This document shows positions 8,564 through 18,467 of a stretch of 64,000 nucleotides of DNA, piece by piece. Position 1 is the first letter of the stretch; every line of letters begins with the position of its first letter. The notes under the pieces were generated by a model that did no database searches, had not been told where the DNA came from, and saw nothing but the letters and a program-made list of their open reading frames with translations. The translations under genes were made by a program, and so were the position numbers. The DNA is taken from positions 186,001 to 250,000 of the forward strand of contig JQIT01000005.1 in assembly GCA_000830255.1 (NCBI GenBank), in the 5' to 3' direction. The stretch comes from Sulfuricurvum sp. PC08-66 (lineage in GTDB: Bacteria; Campylobacterota; Campylobacteria; Campylobacterales; Sulfurimonadaceae).

Positions 8564-9181
8564 TTATGAAATAATAGGTAGTCGCCAATTTCTGTAGTAC
8601 GCCAAAAGCCGAAGTGCCAAGGCGAAGAGGGCTGTTGCGGCAAGCCCCACGCCATCGATGTGATAGAAGGTATCGAGCGCGAAGAGAATGAGTGCCACCG
8701 CTACGGCTATCGAGCCGTAAAAGTTGCTGATAAGTACCGCAGGTATCTCATTGATAAGTACATCACGAAGCAATCCTCCCCCTACCGCCGTCAAAAATCC
8801 AAGTACGATTACCCCGAAAAGATTGAACTGCGCCTCTATAGCCAAAAGCGACCCTGCAATACTAAATGCTACCAATCCTATCGTATCACTAGCGACAAAA
8901 AAGCCCTTCTTATCGATATCCAGACGGTGTTGGAGTTTGAGTGCCAAAACAGCCAAAAGTGTCAAAAAGACGATGAGCGCAGGGTAGGGCAGTACAAAAG
9001 AGATAGGGGTACGGTCTAGCAACAAATCGCGGATAATTCCCCCACCCAACGCTGTGAGATAGCCACTGATAAAAAAGCCCAATAAATCGAGGCGATTTTT
9101 GATAGCCACCAGCGCACCGCTGATGGCAAAAAAGATGATACCGATGGTGTCGGCTACCCCAAAAAGGTCAATGTGGGGCAT
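8564..9181 (-). CDS. TRIC-family (UPF0126, YicG-like) membrane protein
   Basis: The 205-aa protein has about seven hydrophobic helices and an internal repeat. Two copies of the signature GFLTAVGGGLLRDVL / GYLTALGGGIIRDLL mark the two halves, as in bacterial TRIC/UPF0126 cation channels. Its start overlaps the end of the carbonic-anhydrase-like gene by 14 bp, so the two are probably co-transcribed. The transported ion is not known. Confidence 0.82.
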   Translation of the reverse strand: MPHIDLFGVADTIGIIFFAISGALVAIKNRLDLLGFFISGYLTALGGGIIRDLLLDRTPISFVLPYPALIVFLTLLAVLALKLQHRLDIDKKGFFVASDTIGLVAFSIAGSLLAIEAQFNLFGVIVLGFLTAVGGGLLRDVLINEIPAVLISNFYGSIAVAVALILFALDTFYHIDGVGLAATALFALALRLLAYYRNWRLPIIS

Positions 9182-9722
9182 AGTGCGCGGCGGGGTCGAG
9201 GTAGTTGTTCTTGAAACCTACGTAGCGTGCGGCACTGGCATAAAGCTCTGCTACCTCTTCGTCGGTGAGCTCTCGGATAAGTTTGGCAGGGCTACCCATG
9301 ATGAGGCTACGCGGTGGGAAAACTTTGCCTTTGGTTACCAAGGCACCTGCACCTACAATCGATTCGCGCCCAATAACAGCGCCATCGATGATGGTCGCAC
9401 CCATGCCAATGAGACAGGCATCTTCGATGGTACAGCCGTGAAGCATCACTTTGTGTCCGACGGTGACATCGTTGCCGATGATAGTGGGTGCGCCGTCGCT
9501 TTTGTCCGCTTTTTTGTGGTGAGTGACATGCACCATGCTCAAATCCTGAATCGAAGTGCGTGCACCAATCGTGATACGATGTACATCGCCGCGTACAATC
9601 GCCCCAAACCAAATCGAGCTATCTTCGCCTATCATGACATCGCCGATGACCATTGCATTGGGGGCTATCCACGCCTTGGGTGCGAGGGTGGGTGTCATAC
9701 CCAAATACGCCATTGTGTTCAT
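9168..9722 (-). CDS. Gamma-class carbonic anhydrase-like hexapeptide protein
   Basis: The protein is about 184 aa and folds as a left-handed beta-helix of hexapeptide repeats (IGDVMIGEDSSIWFGAIV, then IGNDVTVGH). Metal-binding histidines are visible in VHVTHHK and VGHKVMLHGC. It belongs to the YrdA/PaaY gamma-carbonic-anhydrase family, although many members have no proven activity. I chose the ATG at 9722 (MNTMAYLG) rather than a longer start at 9758, because homologues begin with a short lead before the first hexapeptide coil. Confidence 0.82.
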   Translation of the reverse strand: MNTMAYLGMTPTLAPKAWIAPNAMVIGDVMIGEDSSIWFGAIVRGDVHRITIGARTSIQDLSMVHVTHHKKADKSDGAPTIIGNDVTVGHKVMLHGCTIEDACLIGMGATIIDGAVIGRESIVGAGALVTKGKVFPPRSLIMGSPAKLIRELTDEEVAELYASAARYVGFKNNYLDPAAHYAPH

Positions 9723-9771
9723 TTTAGAGACCTTTTTGATACAAAATTGTAGGCGCAATCATAGCAAAAAG

Positions 9772-10938
9772 CTACACCTCTTTGCGCGCATAAAAGAGAT
9801 AGATAAGCCCTTTGAGCACGCTCATGACGGTGACACCCAAAAACATTGCGGCAATAATAAAGGCGAAATACTCTTGCTGTGGCAGTAGCTGTGCCTCATA
9901 GGCGATGGTGGCGATGGCAATGATAAAGGTAATAGGCATCGAGTCGCCCAAGGCGAACAAAAAGGTATCCTTGGAGTTGCCAAGATACCCTCGATAGGCG
10001 ACAAAAGCGCTCATCGTACGAATAAAAAGCATCGCCGCAAAGATAAAAAATGCTTGCGAAAGCAAATCGATGGAGAAGATGAGGCGCATATCCAACGTCG
10101 TACCAACATAAACAAAAAAGAGTGGCACGATAAACCCAAAGCCGATTTTGTGCAGGGTGTGTGGTAGTTCGGTTTGGTGTTTGAAGAAGTTGGCGATGTA
10201 GATACCTGCGAAAAAGGCACCCAAAACCATATCGATTTCAAGCGTCCCCATGATGGTGACGAAGATAATAAAGAGTGCCACGCTCACACGAATACTTTGG
10301 TGGGTCGAGTCATCGCTAGGCATGATGATATTTCGCAGCTCTGGGAACCACCAAAAGAGAATATAGAGGAGTTTGAAGAGGTAATAGAGTCCCAAAAGCA
10401 CCGCCGCGAAGGTAAAGAGGTGTTGATAAAAGGCGATTCCCGTACCGTAGGAGATGAAGGACTCGTAGATGACGATGGCGGAGATGGAGACGATTTCGCC
10501 AAGTACGCCATTGATAAGTAATAGCTCTTGCCAAGGGCGCTCTTTGCCTTGTTCGTTGATGAGCACCATAATCATTCCTAGCGATACGATGGGAAGTGCG
10601 ACGATGTAGACACCGTTGAGGTCAAAAAGTGTATAGAGCATAATAGAGAGCGCATAGAGCGAAAAGAGATAGACACCCGCGTGTTCCAAAAGCTTGTCGC
10701 GGTAGGCAAAAAATTTGCGCAAATCTATCTCTAACCCAGCCAAAAACATGAGGTAAAAGAAGGCGATTTTTGCCAAATCGCGAAACATCTCATTGCCCCC
10801 ATCGATGAAGCCAATCCAAACCGCAATAGCCCCCAAAATAATCTCCACGACCACCAAAGGCAGGCGTGTCAGATAGGTCAAAACAGGCGCTAATACAATA
10901 AGTAAGGCAACTTGCGCAAAGAGCAGAGAGTTTTCCAC
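9772..10938 (-). CDS. Cation:proton antiporter, CPA2/Kef type
   Basis: The 388-aa protein is an integral membrane protein with about 12 hydrophobic segments and no C-terminal TrkA domain. The core has the Na+/H+ exchanger features LPLVVVEIILGAIAVWIG, FLAGLEIDL and MVLGAFFAGIYIA. It probably exchanges K+ or Na+ for H+ at the inner membrane. It starts one base after the ppk1 stop, so it is likely translated from the same message. Confidence 0.83.
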   Translation of the reverse strand: MENSLLFAQVALLIVLAPVLTYLTRLPLVVVEIILGAIAVWIGFIDGGNEMFRDLAKIAFFYLMFLAGLEIDLRKFFAYRDKLLEHAGVYLFSLYALSIMLYTLFDLNGVYIVALPIVSLGMIMVLINEQGKERPWQELLLINGVLGEIVSISAIVIYESFISYGTGIAFYQHLFTFAAVLLGLYYLFKLLYILFWWFPELRNIIMPSDDSTHQSIRVSVALFIIFVTIMGTLEIDMVLGAFFAGIYIANFFKHQTELPHTLHKIGFGFIVPLFFVYVGTTLDMRLIFSIDLLSQAFFIFAAMLFIRTMSAFVAYRGYLGNSKDTFLFALGDSMPITFIIAIATIAYEAQLLPQQEYFAFIIAAMFLGVTVMSVLKGLIYLFYARKEV

Positions 10939-13053
10939 TTAGCTCTCTTTGAAAAGGCGCGTCGCTAATTGCTGGACGTAGTTGGGTGTATGGCGTTTTT
11001 GTGCCGCGTAAACTTTGGCTACGTGAAGCTCCAACAATTTATGGTTGTTGATGGTATTGGGGCTTTGGGTGCTATCGACCTTGGTATAGGTACCGTCGTT
11101 GTTGAGCGTGTAGGCTAGGACATTGTCGCTAAGCTGTAGTTGCAAAATTTGCAACAATTTTTCGACGTTTTCGCTCTCCATGATAGGCACCATCAGCTCG
11201 ATACGACGGGTGAGATTACGCGGCATCCAATCGGCACTTGAGATGAACATCGGTGTAGGAAGCGCGTGTTTGAAGTACATAATACGTGCGTGCTCTAGGT
11301 ATTTTCCGATGATGGAGCGCACGGTAATGTTTTGGCTCACCCCTTCGACTTGTGGGCGCAGACAGCTAATACCACGAATAATGAGTTCGACTTTGACCCC
11401 CGTTTGGCTTGCTTTGTAGAGTGCCTTGATGACATCGTCATCGACGAGAGAGTTGACCTTGGCGATGATGTGCCCTTCGCTTCCCTTTTGTGCTTCGTTG
11501 TGGATAAGCGAGAGGAGTTTGGGCTTGATTTGCAAGGGCGCCATGAAGAGTGATTCGAGTTTGCCCTTTTTGGAAAAGCCTGTGAGGAAGTGAAAGAAGC
11601 GCACCACATCGTTGACAATGTACTCTTGGCTACTCAAGAGGCTCACATCGGTATAAATTTTGGCGGTGCTAGGGTTGTAATTGCCTGTGCCCACGTGGGT
11701 GTAGTAGTGTAGTTTGCCCGCCTCTTTGCGAATCACCAGCGCCAATTTGGCGTGGACTTTGAGTCCGGGGATACCGTAAATGACGTGTGCGCCCGCTTTT
11801 TCGAGAGCTTTTGCCCAAATGACGTTGTTCTCCTCATCGAAGCGTGCTTTGAGCTCGACCATGACGGTGACCTGCTTGCCCGTCTCGGCGGCATGGATAA
11901 GCGCTTTGACGATGGGTGAATTGCTACCGCTACGGTAAAGCGTCATGCGAATCGACATAACATCTGCGTCATTTGCCGCCTCTTGGATGAGCTGAACGAC
12001 AGGGTCGAAGGACTCATAGGGGTGGTACATGACGATTTCGCGCTTTTTGATTTCGTCGAAAATATGGTAGTTGCTGTGCTCTAGCGGTGGCAAATTTCGC
12101 GCTTTATAGGGCTCATACGAGAGGGGTGCGAGGTCGTTGTGCAGGGCGATTTGCCACAATCCGTTGAGATTGAGCAAAATTTTGGCGTGGTAGATGTCGC
12201 GGCTGTTGACATTGACGTGGGTATTGATAAATTTGTACAAATCATCATCGGTGCGTTTGCCTACTTCAAGGCGGACAAATTCGCCCCGTTTGCGCTGTTT
12301 GAGTCCCGCTTCCAACAGCTCCATAAAGTCATCTGCCTCCTCCTCTTGGATGGTGATATCGGCATTTCGCGTGACACGAAAGGCGGAGTATTTGACCATT
12401 TTGTACCCAGGAAAAAGCTCATGGACGTGATAGGCGACTAGACTCTCGATAGGGACGAAAAGGTGCGAAGAGACGCTCACAAAGCGAGGCAACGTGCGCG
12501 GAATACGTATAAGTCCATAGCGCAGTGTCGCGTCATTGTCGATGTCCATGAGTTGTACGATGAGTCCGAAGCTGAGGTTGTTGAGGTGGGGAAAGGGGTG
12601 CGTAGCATCCACAGCGATAGGTGTGATGATGGAGTAGACGTTGTCAAAGAAGAACTCTTTGGCGATTTTTTGTTGGGCGGGACTGGTCTCGTCAAACTCT
12701 TTGATATAGACATTTTGGTCGCGCAGTGCCGCTAGGACGTCGTTGTAACACATCTCAAGCTGATATTTCTCTTTGTAAAGATAGCGACGAATATCATCGA
12801 GCTGCTCTTTGGGGCTGAGGCGGTCGGGTCCTGATTGGATGACACCCTCTTTGTAGAGGCGTTGCAAACCTGCCACACGAATCATATAAAACTCATCGAG
12901 GTTGGTCGAGTAGATAGCCAAAAATTTGAGTCGCTCTAGGGGAGGCAGTGCCTCGTTGCGGGCTTGGTCAAGGACGCGAGTGTTGAATTGGAGCCACGAA
13001 AGCTCACGGTTGATATAGAGGTTGGGGTCTTTCAAATCGATAACAGGTTGCAA
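10939..13053 (-). CDS. ppk1: Polyphosphate kinase 1
   Basis: The 704-aa enzyme makes polyphosphate from ATP. Family features are clear: N-terminal LYINRELSWLQFN, the SIRMTLYRSGSNSPIV phosphate-binding region, VELKARFDEENN, the autophosphorylated histidine in YTHVGTGNYN, and a C-terminal SSADWMPRNLTRRIE block. Its length is normal for the family. It heads a two-gene unit with the antiporter. Confidence 0.95.
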   Translation of the reverse strand: MQPVIDLKDPNLYINRELSWLQFNTRVLDQARNEALPPLERLKFLAIYSTNLDEFYMIRVAGLQRLYKEGVIQSGPDRLSPKEQLDDIRRYLYKEKYQLEMCYNDVLAALRDQNVYIKEFDETSPAQQKIAKEFFFDNVYSIITPIAVDATHPFPHLNNLSFGLIVQLMDIDNDATLRYGLIRIPRTLPRFVSVSSHLFVPIESLVAYHVHELFPGYKMVKYSAFRVTRNADITIQEEEADDFMELLEAGLKQRKRGEFVRLEVGKRTDDDLYKFINTHVNVNSRDIYHAKILLNLNGLWQIALHNDLAPLSYEPYKARNLPPLEHSNYHIFDEIKKREIVMYHPYESFDPVVQLIQEAANDADVMSIRMTLYRSGSNSPIVKALIHAAETGKQVTVMVELKARFDEENNVIWAKALEKAGAHVIYGIPGLKVHAKLALVIRKEAGKLHYYTHVGTGNYNPSTAKIYTDVSLLSSQEYIVNDVVRFFHFLTGFSKKGKLESLFMAPLQIKPKLLSLIHNEAQKGSEGHIIAKVNSLVDDDVIKALYKASQTGVKVELIIRGISCLRPQVEGVSQNITVRSIIGKYLEHARIMYFKHALPTPMFISSADWMPRNLTRRIELMVPIMESENVEKLLQILQLQLSDNVLAYTLNNDGTYTKVDSTQSPNTINNHKLLELHVAKVYAAQKRHTPNYVQQLATRLFKES

Positions 13054-13094
13054 ACATTCCTCCTAGAAGTGGGCGCGATTATAGCACGCCATGA

Positions 13095-15083
13095 TTACAA
13101 GGCGCGTATTTTGTTGATTTCGTCGCGTAGACGTGCCGCCTCTTCAAACTCGAGTGCTTTGGCGGCGGCGTGCATTTTGAGGCTGAGCTCTTTGATAAGG
13201 GTTTTGCGCTCTGCGGCGGGGATTTTGTCATATTTTTTGGCTTTGTTATAAAGCTCCGCCGTAGTGGCATCAGAGTTTTTGAGCTCCTCTTCGAGGGAGC
13301 GTGCTACCGTCGTAGGCGTGATACCGTGCACTTTGTTGTACGCCTCTTGTTTTTCGCGTCGAGCGTTGGTGATGGCTAGTGCACGCTCTATCGAGCCTGT
13401 GATTTTGTCGGCGTAGAGGATGACGCGACCGTTGCTGTTACGTGCGGCACGTCCCATGGTTTGAATCAGAGAGGTTTCGCTGCGCAAAAAGCCCTCTTTG
13501 TCAGCATCGAGAATGGCAACCAAACTCACCTCAGGAATATCCAGACCCTCACGAAGTAAATTTATCCCGACAAGCACATCGACATGACCCAAGCGAAGCG
13601 AGCGGATGATTTGGATACGTTCTATCGTGTCGATTTCGGAGTGCAAATAAGCGACTTTGATACCCAAATCAGCCAAATATTTGGTGAGTGCTTCGGACAT
13701 TTTTTTGGTGAGCGTCGTGACTAAAACACGCTCTTTTTTGGCAATATTTTTTTTGATTTCGTCGTAGAGGTCCTCGACTTGGTTGGCGATGGGGCGTATC
13801 TCGACCTCTGGATCGAGCAGTCCCGTGGGGCGTACGACTTGGTGCGCTACGGCACTTGAGAGTGATAGCTCTAGTGGCGCAGGGGTCGCCGAGACAAAAA
13901 GGTAGTGTGGGGCTTTGTGAATATACTCATCGTAGGTCAAAGGGCGATTGTCTAGGGCGCTAGGCAGACGAAAACCGTACTCGACCAACACCTCTTTGCG
14001 GCTTCGATCCGCGGCGAACATACCGCGAAATTGGGGCAGGCTCACGTGCGACTCATCGACGATGACCAAATACCGCTCGTGCATCAGCGCAAAATAGTCG
14101 AGCAAGGAGCTAGGCGTCTCGCCCGCTTTTTTGCCTGAGAGGTGGCGTGAATAGTTCTCGACCCCTTTGCAACTACCTGTGGTTTGCAACATCTCTAGGT
14201 CAAACTCGGTGCGTTGTTTGAGGCGCTGATATTCGACCAATTTGTCTTGGGCGATATATTCGGCCAATCGCTTATCGAGCTCCTTTTCGATAGCCTCGAT
14301 AGCGTGAGCCATCTTTTCGCGCCCTACGATAAATTGATTCGTTGCAAAAATGGTGAGCGTTTTGTGGTCGGCTACACGCTTGTTGTCTATCATTTCGAAG
14401 GTATAAATAGCCTCGATGTCATCGCCAAAAAACTCTACGCGATAGGCCGTATCCTCAAAATAGGTAGGGAAGATATCGATAGCTTCGCCGTTGACACGAA
14501 TATTTCCACGGTCAAAAAAGTTGTCATTGCGCACATACCCCATATCGATGAGGCGTAGTAGCAGGGTACGTTGGGTAATGGTGGCGCCCACTTCGAGGAT
14601 TTGGGTCATTTGCGCATACTCTTCGGGGTCGCCCAAACCGTAATTGGCAGAGACCGATGCGACACACACCACGTCGTTGTAGTTGAGTAGGCTGGTCGTG
14701 GCAGAGAGACGCATGCGCTCGAGTTCGTCATTGATAGCGCTATCTTTTTCGATAAAGAGATCACGGCGCGGGATGTAGGCTTCAGGCTGATAGTAGTCGT
14801 AGTAGGAGACGAAATATTCGACGTGGTTGTTGGGGAAGAAGCTCTTGAATTCGCTGTAGAGTTGCGCGGCTAGGGTTTTGTTGTGCGTCATGATGAGCGT
14901 GGGCAGTTGGGTCGCCTCGATGAGCTTGGCCATAGTGTAGGTTTTGCCACTGCCTGTGACCCCTAGGAGGGTTTGGTATTGGTTGCCTTGCGCGATGGAG
15001 GCGGTGAGTGTCTCTATGGCGGTGGGTTGGTCACCTGCGGGAGCATAATCGCTTTTGACGCTGAGTCGATTGGTCCTGTTCAC
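13095..15083 (-). CDS. uvrB: Excinuclease ABC subunit B
   Basis: UvrB is the damage-verifying helicase of nucleotide excision repair. Visible features are Walker [18 protein letters not shown], the beta-hairpin around [23 protein letters not shown], the C-terminal helicase motifs ([18 protein letters not shown]) and a final UVR domain ([13 protein letters not shown]). An open frame runs upstream to 15167, but the GTG at 15083 (VNRTNRLSV) has a GAGGAG ribosome site and gives the usual UvrB N-terminus. It is divergent from the small coiled-coil gene at 15141. Confidence 0.94.
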   Translation of the reverse strand: MNRTNRLSVKSDYAPAGDQPTAIETLTASIAQGNQYQTLLGVTGSGKTYTMAKLIEATQLPTLIMTHNKTLAAQLYSEFKSFFPNNHVEYFVSYYDYYQPEAYIPRRDLFIEKDSAINDELERMRLSATTSLLNYNDVVCVASVSANYGLGDPEEYAQMTQILEVGATITQRTLLLRLIDMGYVRNDNFFDRGNIRVNGEAIDIFPTYFEDTAYRVEFFGDDIEAIYTFEMIDNKRVADHKTLTIFATNQFIVGREKMAHAIEAIEKELDKRLAEYIAQDKLVEYQRLKQRTEFDLEMLQTTGSCKGVENYSRHLSGKKAGETPSSLLDYFALMHERYLVIVDESHVSLPQFRGMFAADRSRKEVLVEYGFRLPSALDNRPLTYDEYIHKAPHYLFVSATPAPLELSLSSAVAHQVVRPTGLLDPEVEIRPIANQVEDLYDEIKKNIAKKERVLVTTLTKKMSEALTKYLADLGIKVAYLHSEIDTIERIQIIRSLRLGHVDVLVGINLLREGLDIPEVSLVAILDADKEGFLRSETSLIQTMGRAARNSNGRVILYADKITGSIERALAITNARREKQEAYNKVHGITPTTVARSLEEELKNSDATTAELYNKAKKYDKIPAAERKTLIKELSLKMHAAAKALEFEEAARLRDEINKIRAL

Positions 15084-15140
15084 ACATGCTCCTCGCAAAA
15101 AAGTGGTAAAATTATAGCCACTTTGCCCCAAAGGAACGTT

Positions 15141-15374
15141 TTGCTTACCTCTCACCAAAACCCGCATCAGCTTGCCACACTCCTAGACAACAAAATCGAT
15201 GCACTTTTGGTGCGCTACGACATCATCAAAAGTGAAAACGAGATGCTTCGCAGCGAGCTAGAACGCGCCCAATACGAAATTGCACAATTGCGCCAATCGC
15301 AAGGCGAGGGTGATGGCATTAGCGCGTATGAAGCGCAACTGCTTATCGATAAACTCACAGCAGTCTTGGCATGA
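15141..15374 (+). CDS. Small coiled-coil protein, unknown
   Basis: This 77-aa protein probably starts at TTG 15141 behind AAAGGAACG. It is mostly a heptad-like helix ([36 protein letters not shown], given here in outline as residues 10-50). It overlaps the following gene by 4 bp. The small size and coiled coil recall ZapB-like division factors, but I cannot assign it. Confidence 0.6.
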   Translation: MLTSHQNPHQLATLLDNKIDALLVRYDIIKSENEMLRSELERAQYEIAQLRQSQGEGDGISAYEAQLLIDKLTAVLA

Positions 15375-15586
15375 CCAAAAAAATCCATCTCACCATTGGT
15401 GGTGCATCGTTTGATATGGAGCTAGAAGAGGAGTTCGCACGTGCTATCGAGCCAGAGCTTGCGCATCTTTTCAATCTTGATGGCAATAACAGTGTCAAAC
15501 GCCTGCTAGAGGCCTTTTTCAAAAAAAGCTACGAAGTCCACGAACTCAAACGCGCCCTCCAATCGACTATAAACAAACTCAATTAG
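15371..15586 (+). CDS. Small protein, possibly ZapA-like
   Basis: The 71-aa protein starts [20 protein letters not shown] and continues with helices ending in a basic coiled coil. A short beta-hairpin followed by a helix is the general layout of ZapA-type division proteins, and a coupled coiled-coil partner lies just upstream, but the match is weak. Treat it as hypothetical. Confidence 0.55.
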   Translation: MTKKIHLTIGGASFDMELEEEFARAIEPELAHLFNLDGNNSVKRLLEAFFKKSYEVHELKRALQSTINKLN

Positions 15587-15656
15587 CCATCGCGATTTAG
15601 CTATATTTAAGAGCAGTGTAAGAATTGTTACCATACCATACCATGCTGATGCGTTA

Positions 15657-15710
15657 TGCAAACCAAGCGTTTGCAAAGTAACACAAAATTTCATATCGCG
15701 CACAGTGCGC
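15657..15710 (+). other. Two hairpins in the pseudopilin leader
   Basis: Within the 140-bp gap before the pseudopilin gene there are two strong inverted repeats: TGCAAAC/GTTTGCA (15657-15675, 5-nt loop) and GCGCAC/GTGCGC (15698-15710, 1-nt centre). The second ends about 16 bp before the start codon, near the GAGGAG ribosome site. TACCA is also repeated three times near 15628-15643. They may control translation or bind a regulator. Confidence 0.45.
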
Positions 15711-15726
15711 ATTAGAGGAGTAGTTT

Positions 15727-16305
15727 ATGAAAAGAGCGGCATTTACGATGATCGAATTGATTTTCGTTATTGTGATTTTGGGTATTTTGGCGACGATTGC
15801 ACTTCCAAAATTGGCTTCATTGGAAGATGATGCGATTGTTTCTAAGGAAAAATCGGCGATTGGATCTGCTCGTAGTTCCGTCATTACCTTGCAATCACGT
15901 GCAAAATTGACAAGTGGAGATACTTTCAATTATAAAATTGAAGAATTTTCAACAACACCTGCAAATCACGGAAGAGAGGTTACTGTTATCGTCACAAAAT
16001 CTACGGATATGGATACTGCATCTAGCTATCCAAAAATGTTAAGCGTTGATAGTTACACTAATGGAACGGCTAAACCACAACAAGCACAAGAGACCGCAAC
16101 GTTGGCGGGTGGAGCAATGGCGATGGTTTTGAGTGCTGATGAACGTGATGCATGGGGTACAAAAGCAGATGGAAATAATACAAAAATCAAAGGCCCAGCT
16201 TCTGGTACAATCGCAGCTGAAACTGCTGAGTACGATTTAGCAGGTTCTTGGCTTTATCAACCTGCTACTGGTCGATTCAACTACGAAGGTAATGTTACCT
16301 ATTAA
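15727..16305 (+). CDS. Type IV pilin-like/type II secretion pseudopilin
   Basis: The 192-aa protein has a short basic leader and the N-methylation motif AFTMIELIFVIVILGILA, with cleavage expected before F at about residue 6 and the conserved glutamate five residues on. The rest is a globular, Thr/Ala-rich domain ending WLYQPATGRFNYEG. Codon use looks more A/T-rich than in its neighbours. It stands alone, with its own leader and terminator, and no secretion or pilus genes adjoin it. Confidence 0.82.
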   Translation: MKRAAFTMIELIFVIVILGILATIALPKLASLEDDAIVSKEKSAIGSARSSVITLQSRAKLTSGDTFNYKIEEFSTTPANHGREVTVIVTKSTDMDTASSYPKMLSVDSYTNGTAKPQQAQETATLAGGAMAMVLSADERDAWGTKADGNNTKIKGPASGTIAAETAEYDLAGSWLYQPATGRFNYEGNVTY

Positions 16306-16306
16306 T

Positions 16307-16326
16307 AAAAGAGCTTCGGCTCTTTT
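16307..16326 (+). terminator. Rho-independent terminator after pseudopilin
   Basis: AAAAGAGC and GCTCTTTT form an 8-bp stem closed by a TTCG loop, and the distal arm supplies the T-run. It lies directly after the pseudopilin stop and before the ABC ATPase, so the latter needs its own promoter or read-through. Confidence 0.75.
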
Positions 16327-16351
16327 ATACCCCCACGTTTAAGTATTTTTC

Positions 16352-16954
16352 ATGATTCTTCTTGGTCACAACGGTGCTGGCAAAAGCACACTTCTCTCTT
16401 ATCTATTAGGTTTTTACACCTTGGACAAACACCACCCTTTTATCGCACACTTTCGTACTTTCATTGCACCATTACATAATAGTTCTATTGGATATGCGCC
16501 TGAAGCGGCATTGTTAGACATGTCACTGTGCGCGCGCGACTATTTCGCGATGATGGCAGGGGTTAAGGGTATCGAGAGCTACGATAGAGGGGCACTTTTG
16601 GCGCAGGTGCATTTGAGTGTCGATGAGCGAATGGCACTCAAGCACTACTCCAAGGGGATGAAACAGCGATTGTTGCTCGCCTTAGCACTTTTGGGTGCAC
16701 CGCAGATATTGGTACTCGATGAGCCTACGTCAGGGCTAGACCCTTTTGGGCAGGCACGTATCGAGGAGCTACTTGTGGGACTCAAAAATTCACATCAATT
16801 TATCCTCTCGACGCATTCGCTTTCGTTGGCGTATCGTATGGAGGATGAGATATGGATACTCAAAGAGGGTCGTATCGTCTACCAAGGTCGACCAGAGAGC
16901 TTGGAAGCACTTCAAACACTCTTCTATTCCCATTTACCATCGGTGCTACAATGA
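16352..16954 (+). CDS. ABC transporter ATPase, N-terminally short
   Basis: The 200-aa ATPase has Walker A GHNGAGKST at residues 5-13, signature YSKGMKQR, Walker B ILVLDEP, D-loop SGLDP and H-loop STHS. An in-frame TAA four codons before the ATG rules out a longer protein, so the usual 25-30 residue N-terminal strand/A-loop is missing. It overlaps the ABC-2-type permease by 4 bp. It resembles NosF-like exporter ATPases. It may be a functional short form or a 5'-deleted gene. Confidence 0.75.
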   Translation: MILLGHNGAGKSTLLSYLLGFYTLDKHHPFIAHFRTFIAPLHNSSIGYAPEAALLDMSLCARDYFAMMAGVKGIESYDRGALLAQVHLSVDERMALKHYSKGMKQRLLLALALLGAPQILVLDEPTSGLDPFGQARIEELLVGLKNSHQFILSTHSLSLAYRMEDEIWILKEGRIVYQGRPESLEALQTLFYSHLPSVLQ

Positions 16955-17733
16955 GAGCGGTGTGGGCATTGGGGCGATTTTTCGCCCAAGGGTTTTACAA
17001 AACCAAGGCAACAACCTTGATGCTACTGCTTACCGTGGCAGTTTTAGCGCTAGCGTGGGCGATAAGCGACATCGATATAGGCAGTCAATATAAACTTTTT
17101 GAGGATTTGTTGCTCACCTCCCAAATCGCACTTTTGCATCTCATGGCGCTTTTTTATGCTTATGAGTATGGTCAAAAAGAGCGCATGGGCGGGGTTTTTG
17201 TCCTGCCTTTGGCGGTGGGTGTTTCGCGAAGCACTTACCTCTATGGTGTTATAGCAGGGCAGGTGATGATGCTAGGGCTTTTTACGCTGATGCTTTTGGC
17301 TATCGATACAACAGTTTTGTATTTTTTTGAGGGTCACATTGCTTTGGTGGTATTGGGTCAGGTAGTATTGGGGCTTTTGTCGGCGATACTTTTGGCGCTT
17401 TTGGTAGTGATGTTTATGCAGTTTGTATCGGTGATGAACAGCGTCATTTATGCACTCCTCTTTTATATGGTAGGTAACGGCATGGATGAACTCTACGCTT
17501 ACGCTTTTTGGATAGAGCCATCGACAACCCTACAAAATCTCTATAGTGTTTTGGGTTTCATCATTCCCGATTTTTCGCTTTTTGATAGATTGGGTCCCGT
17601 GGTCAATCGCTCTTATGTCGATAGCGTGACGCTTTTCATGGAGCCGTTACTCTATTTTGGTATCACCTCTCTCATTGTCATCGTCATTGCACAGCTCAAA
17701 TTCGCACGCAGGGCGCTCAAAGTTGGTGCATAA
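16951..17733 (+). CDS. ABC-2-type permease, NosY-like
   Basis: The 260-aa membrane protein has about six hydrophobic segments. Its N-terminal layout (TMH, then loop, then YEYGQKERMGGVFVLPLAVGVSRSTYLYG) is that of ABC-2/NosY-type permeases. The ATG at 16951 overlaps the ATPase stop (ATGA), so the two are translationally coupled. Substrate is unknown; no nosZ or nosD is nearby. Confidence 0.72.
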   Translation: MRAVWALGRFFAQGFYKTKATTLMLLLTVAVLALAWAISDIDIGSQYKLFEDLLLTSQIALLHLMALFYAYEYGQKERMGGVFVLPLAVGVSRSTYLYGVIAGQVMMLGLFTLMLLAIDTTVLYFFEGHIALVVLGQVVLGLLSAILLALLVVMFMQFVSVMNSVIYALLFYMVGNGMDELYAYAFWIEPSTTLQNLYSVLGFIIPDFSLFDRLGPVVNRSYVDSVTLFMEPLLYFGITSLIVIVIAQLKFARRALKVGA

Positions 17734-18403
17734 ACTTATCCTCATTGCAGCTATTTTGGGGCTTTTAGGCTTCAATAATCTGCGCACGCATGAGCAAGCA
17801 AACCATGAAAATAGCTCATTGCTCTTTGTCAACGGATGGCTTTTCAAGGCGCTGAGTGGTCCAGCACACAATCTCGTTGCAGATGGATTGTGGCTGGTTT
17901 CCAATGGCATAGCAGAGATTCGCAATAGCACCAACGCTGTCGATGCGAGGCAAGTGCGTGAGGCTTCCAAAGCGATTTTGGCGCTTGATCCCTATTTTTT
18001 TCGTGCACACAATTATACCGCGACACTTTTGGCATCGATATTTGAAGATACCAGCAGTGCCACGACGCTCATGCGTACAGCACGCCACTTCGATAGCAAC
18101 AATTTTTTACTCTATTTTAATGAGATTCTTTTCTGGACGACGTATGCTTATGAGCGTGCTAATTACGATTATATTCGGAAATTGGCCAAAGATGCAGCTA
18201 TGCTTCCAGAGGCACAAAAGGTAGTTGGACCCCTCGATGTGAAGGATTTAATAGAAGAAATTCTTATAGATGCTACGCATAAATCACACCAAACTGCACA
18301 GGCGCTTGCTGATCTAGCATGGCTAAAAGAACAAACTACTTCCATCGAACGCAAAAAAGTGATCCAAAAACGTATAGAAGCGCTCCAAAACCCTCTAGAA
18401 TAG
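17726..18403 (+). CDS. Membrane-anchored helical protein, unknown
   Basis: The protein is about 225 aa. The GTG at 17726 (VHKLILIAAILGLLGF) overlaps the permease stop by 8 bp and gives a clean N-terminal membrane anchor. The rest is helical with TPR-like pairs (REASKAILALDPYFFRAHNYTATLLA). It probably works with the ABC pair in the envelope, but no family is recognised. Confidence 0.6.
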   Translation: MHKLILIAAILGLLGFNNLRTHEQANHENSSLLFVNGWLFKALSGPAHNLVADGLWLVSNGIAEIRNSTNAVDARQVREASKAILALDPYFFRAHNYTATLLASIFEDTSSATTLMRTARHFDSNNFLLYFNEILFWTTYAYERANYDYIRKLAKDAAMLPEAQKVVGPLDVKDLIEEILIDATHKSHQTAQALADLAWLKEQTTSIERKKVIQKRIEALQNPLE

Positions 18404-18467
18404 CCTCTCTTCAAGATATTTTTAGTCTAAGATGCTACAATTTTTGCATATCAACAAAGGACGGAGT

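Noticed and set aside
9099-9752. 217-codon plus-strand frame across the carbonic-anhydrase gene
   Set aside because: Antisense to a protein with clear hexapeptide repeats.
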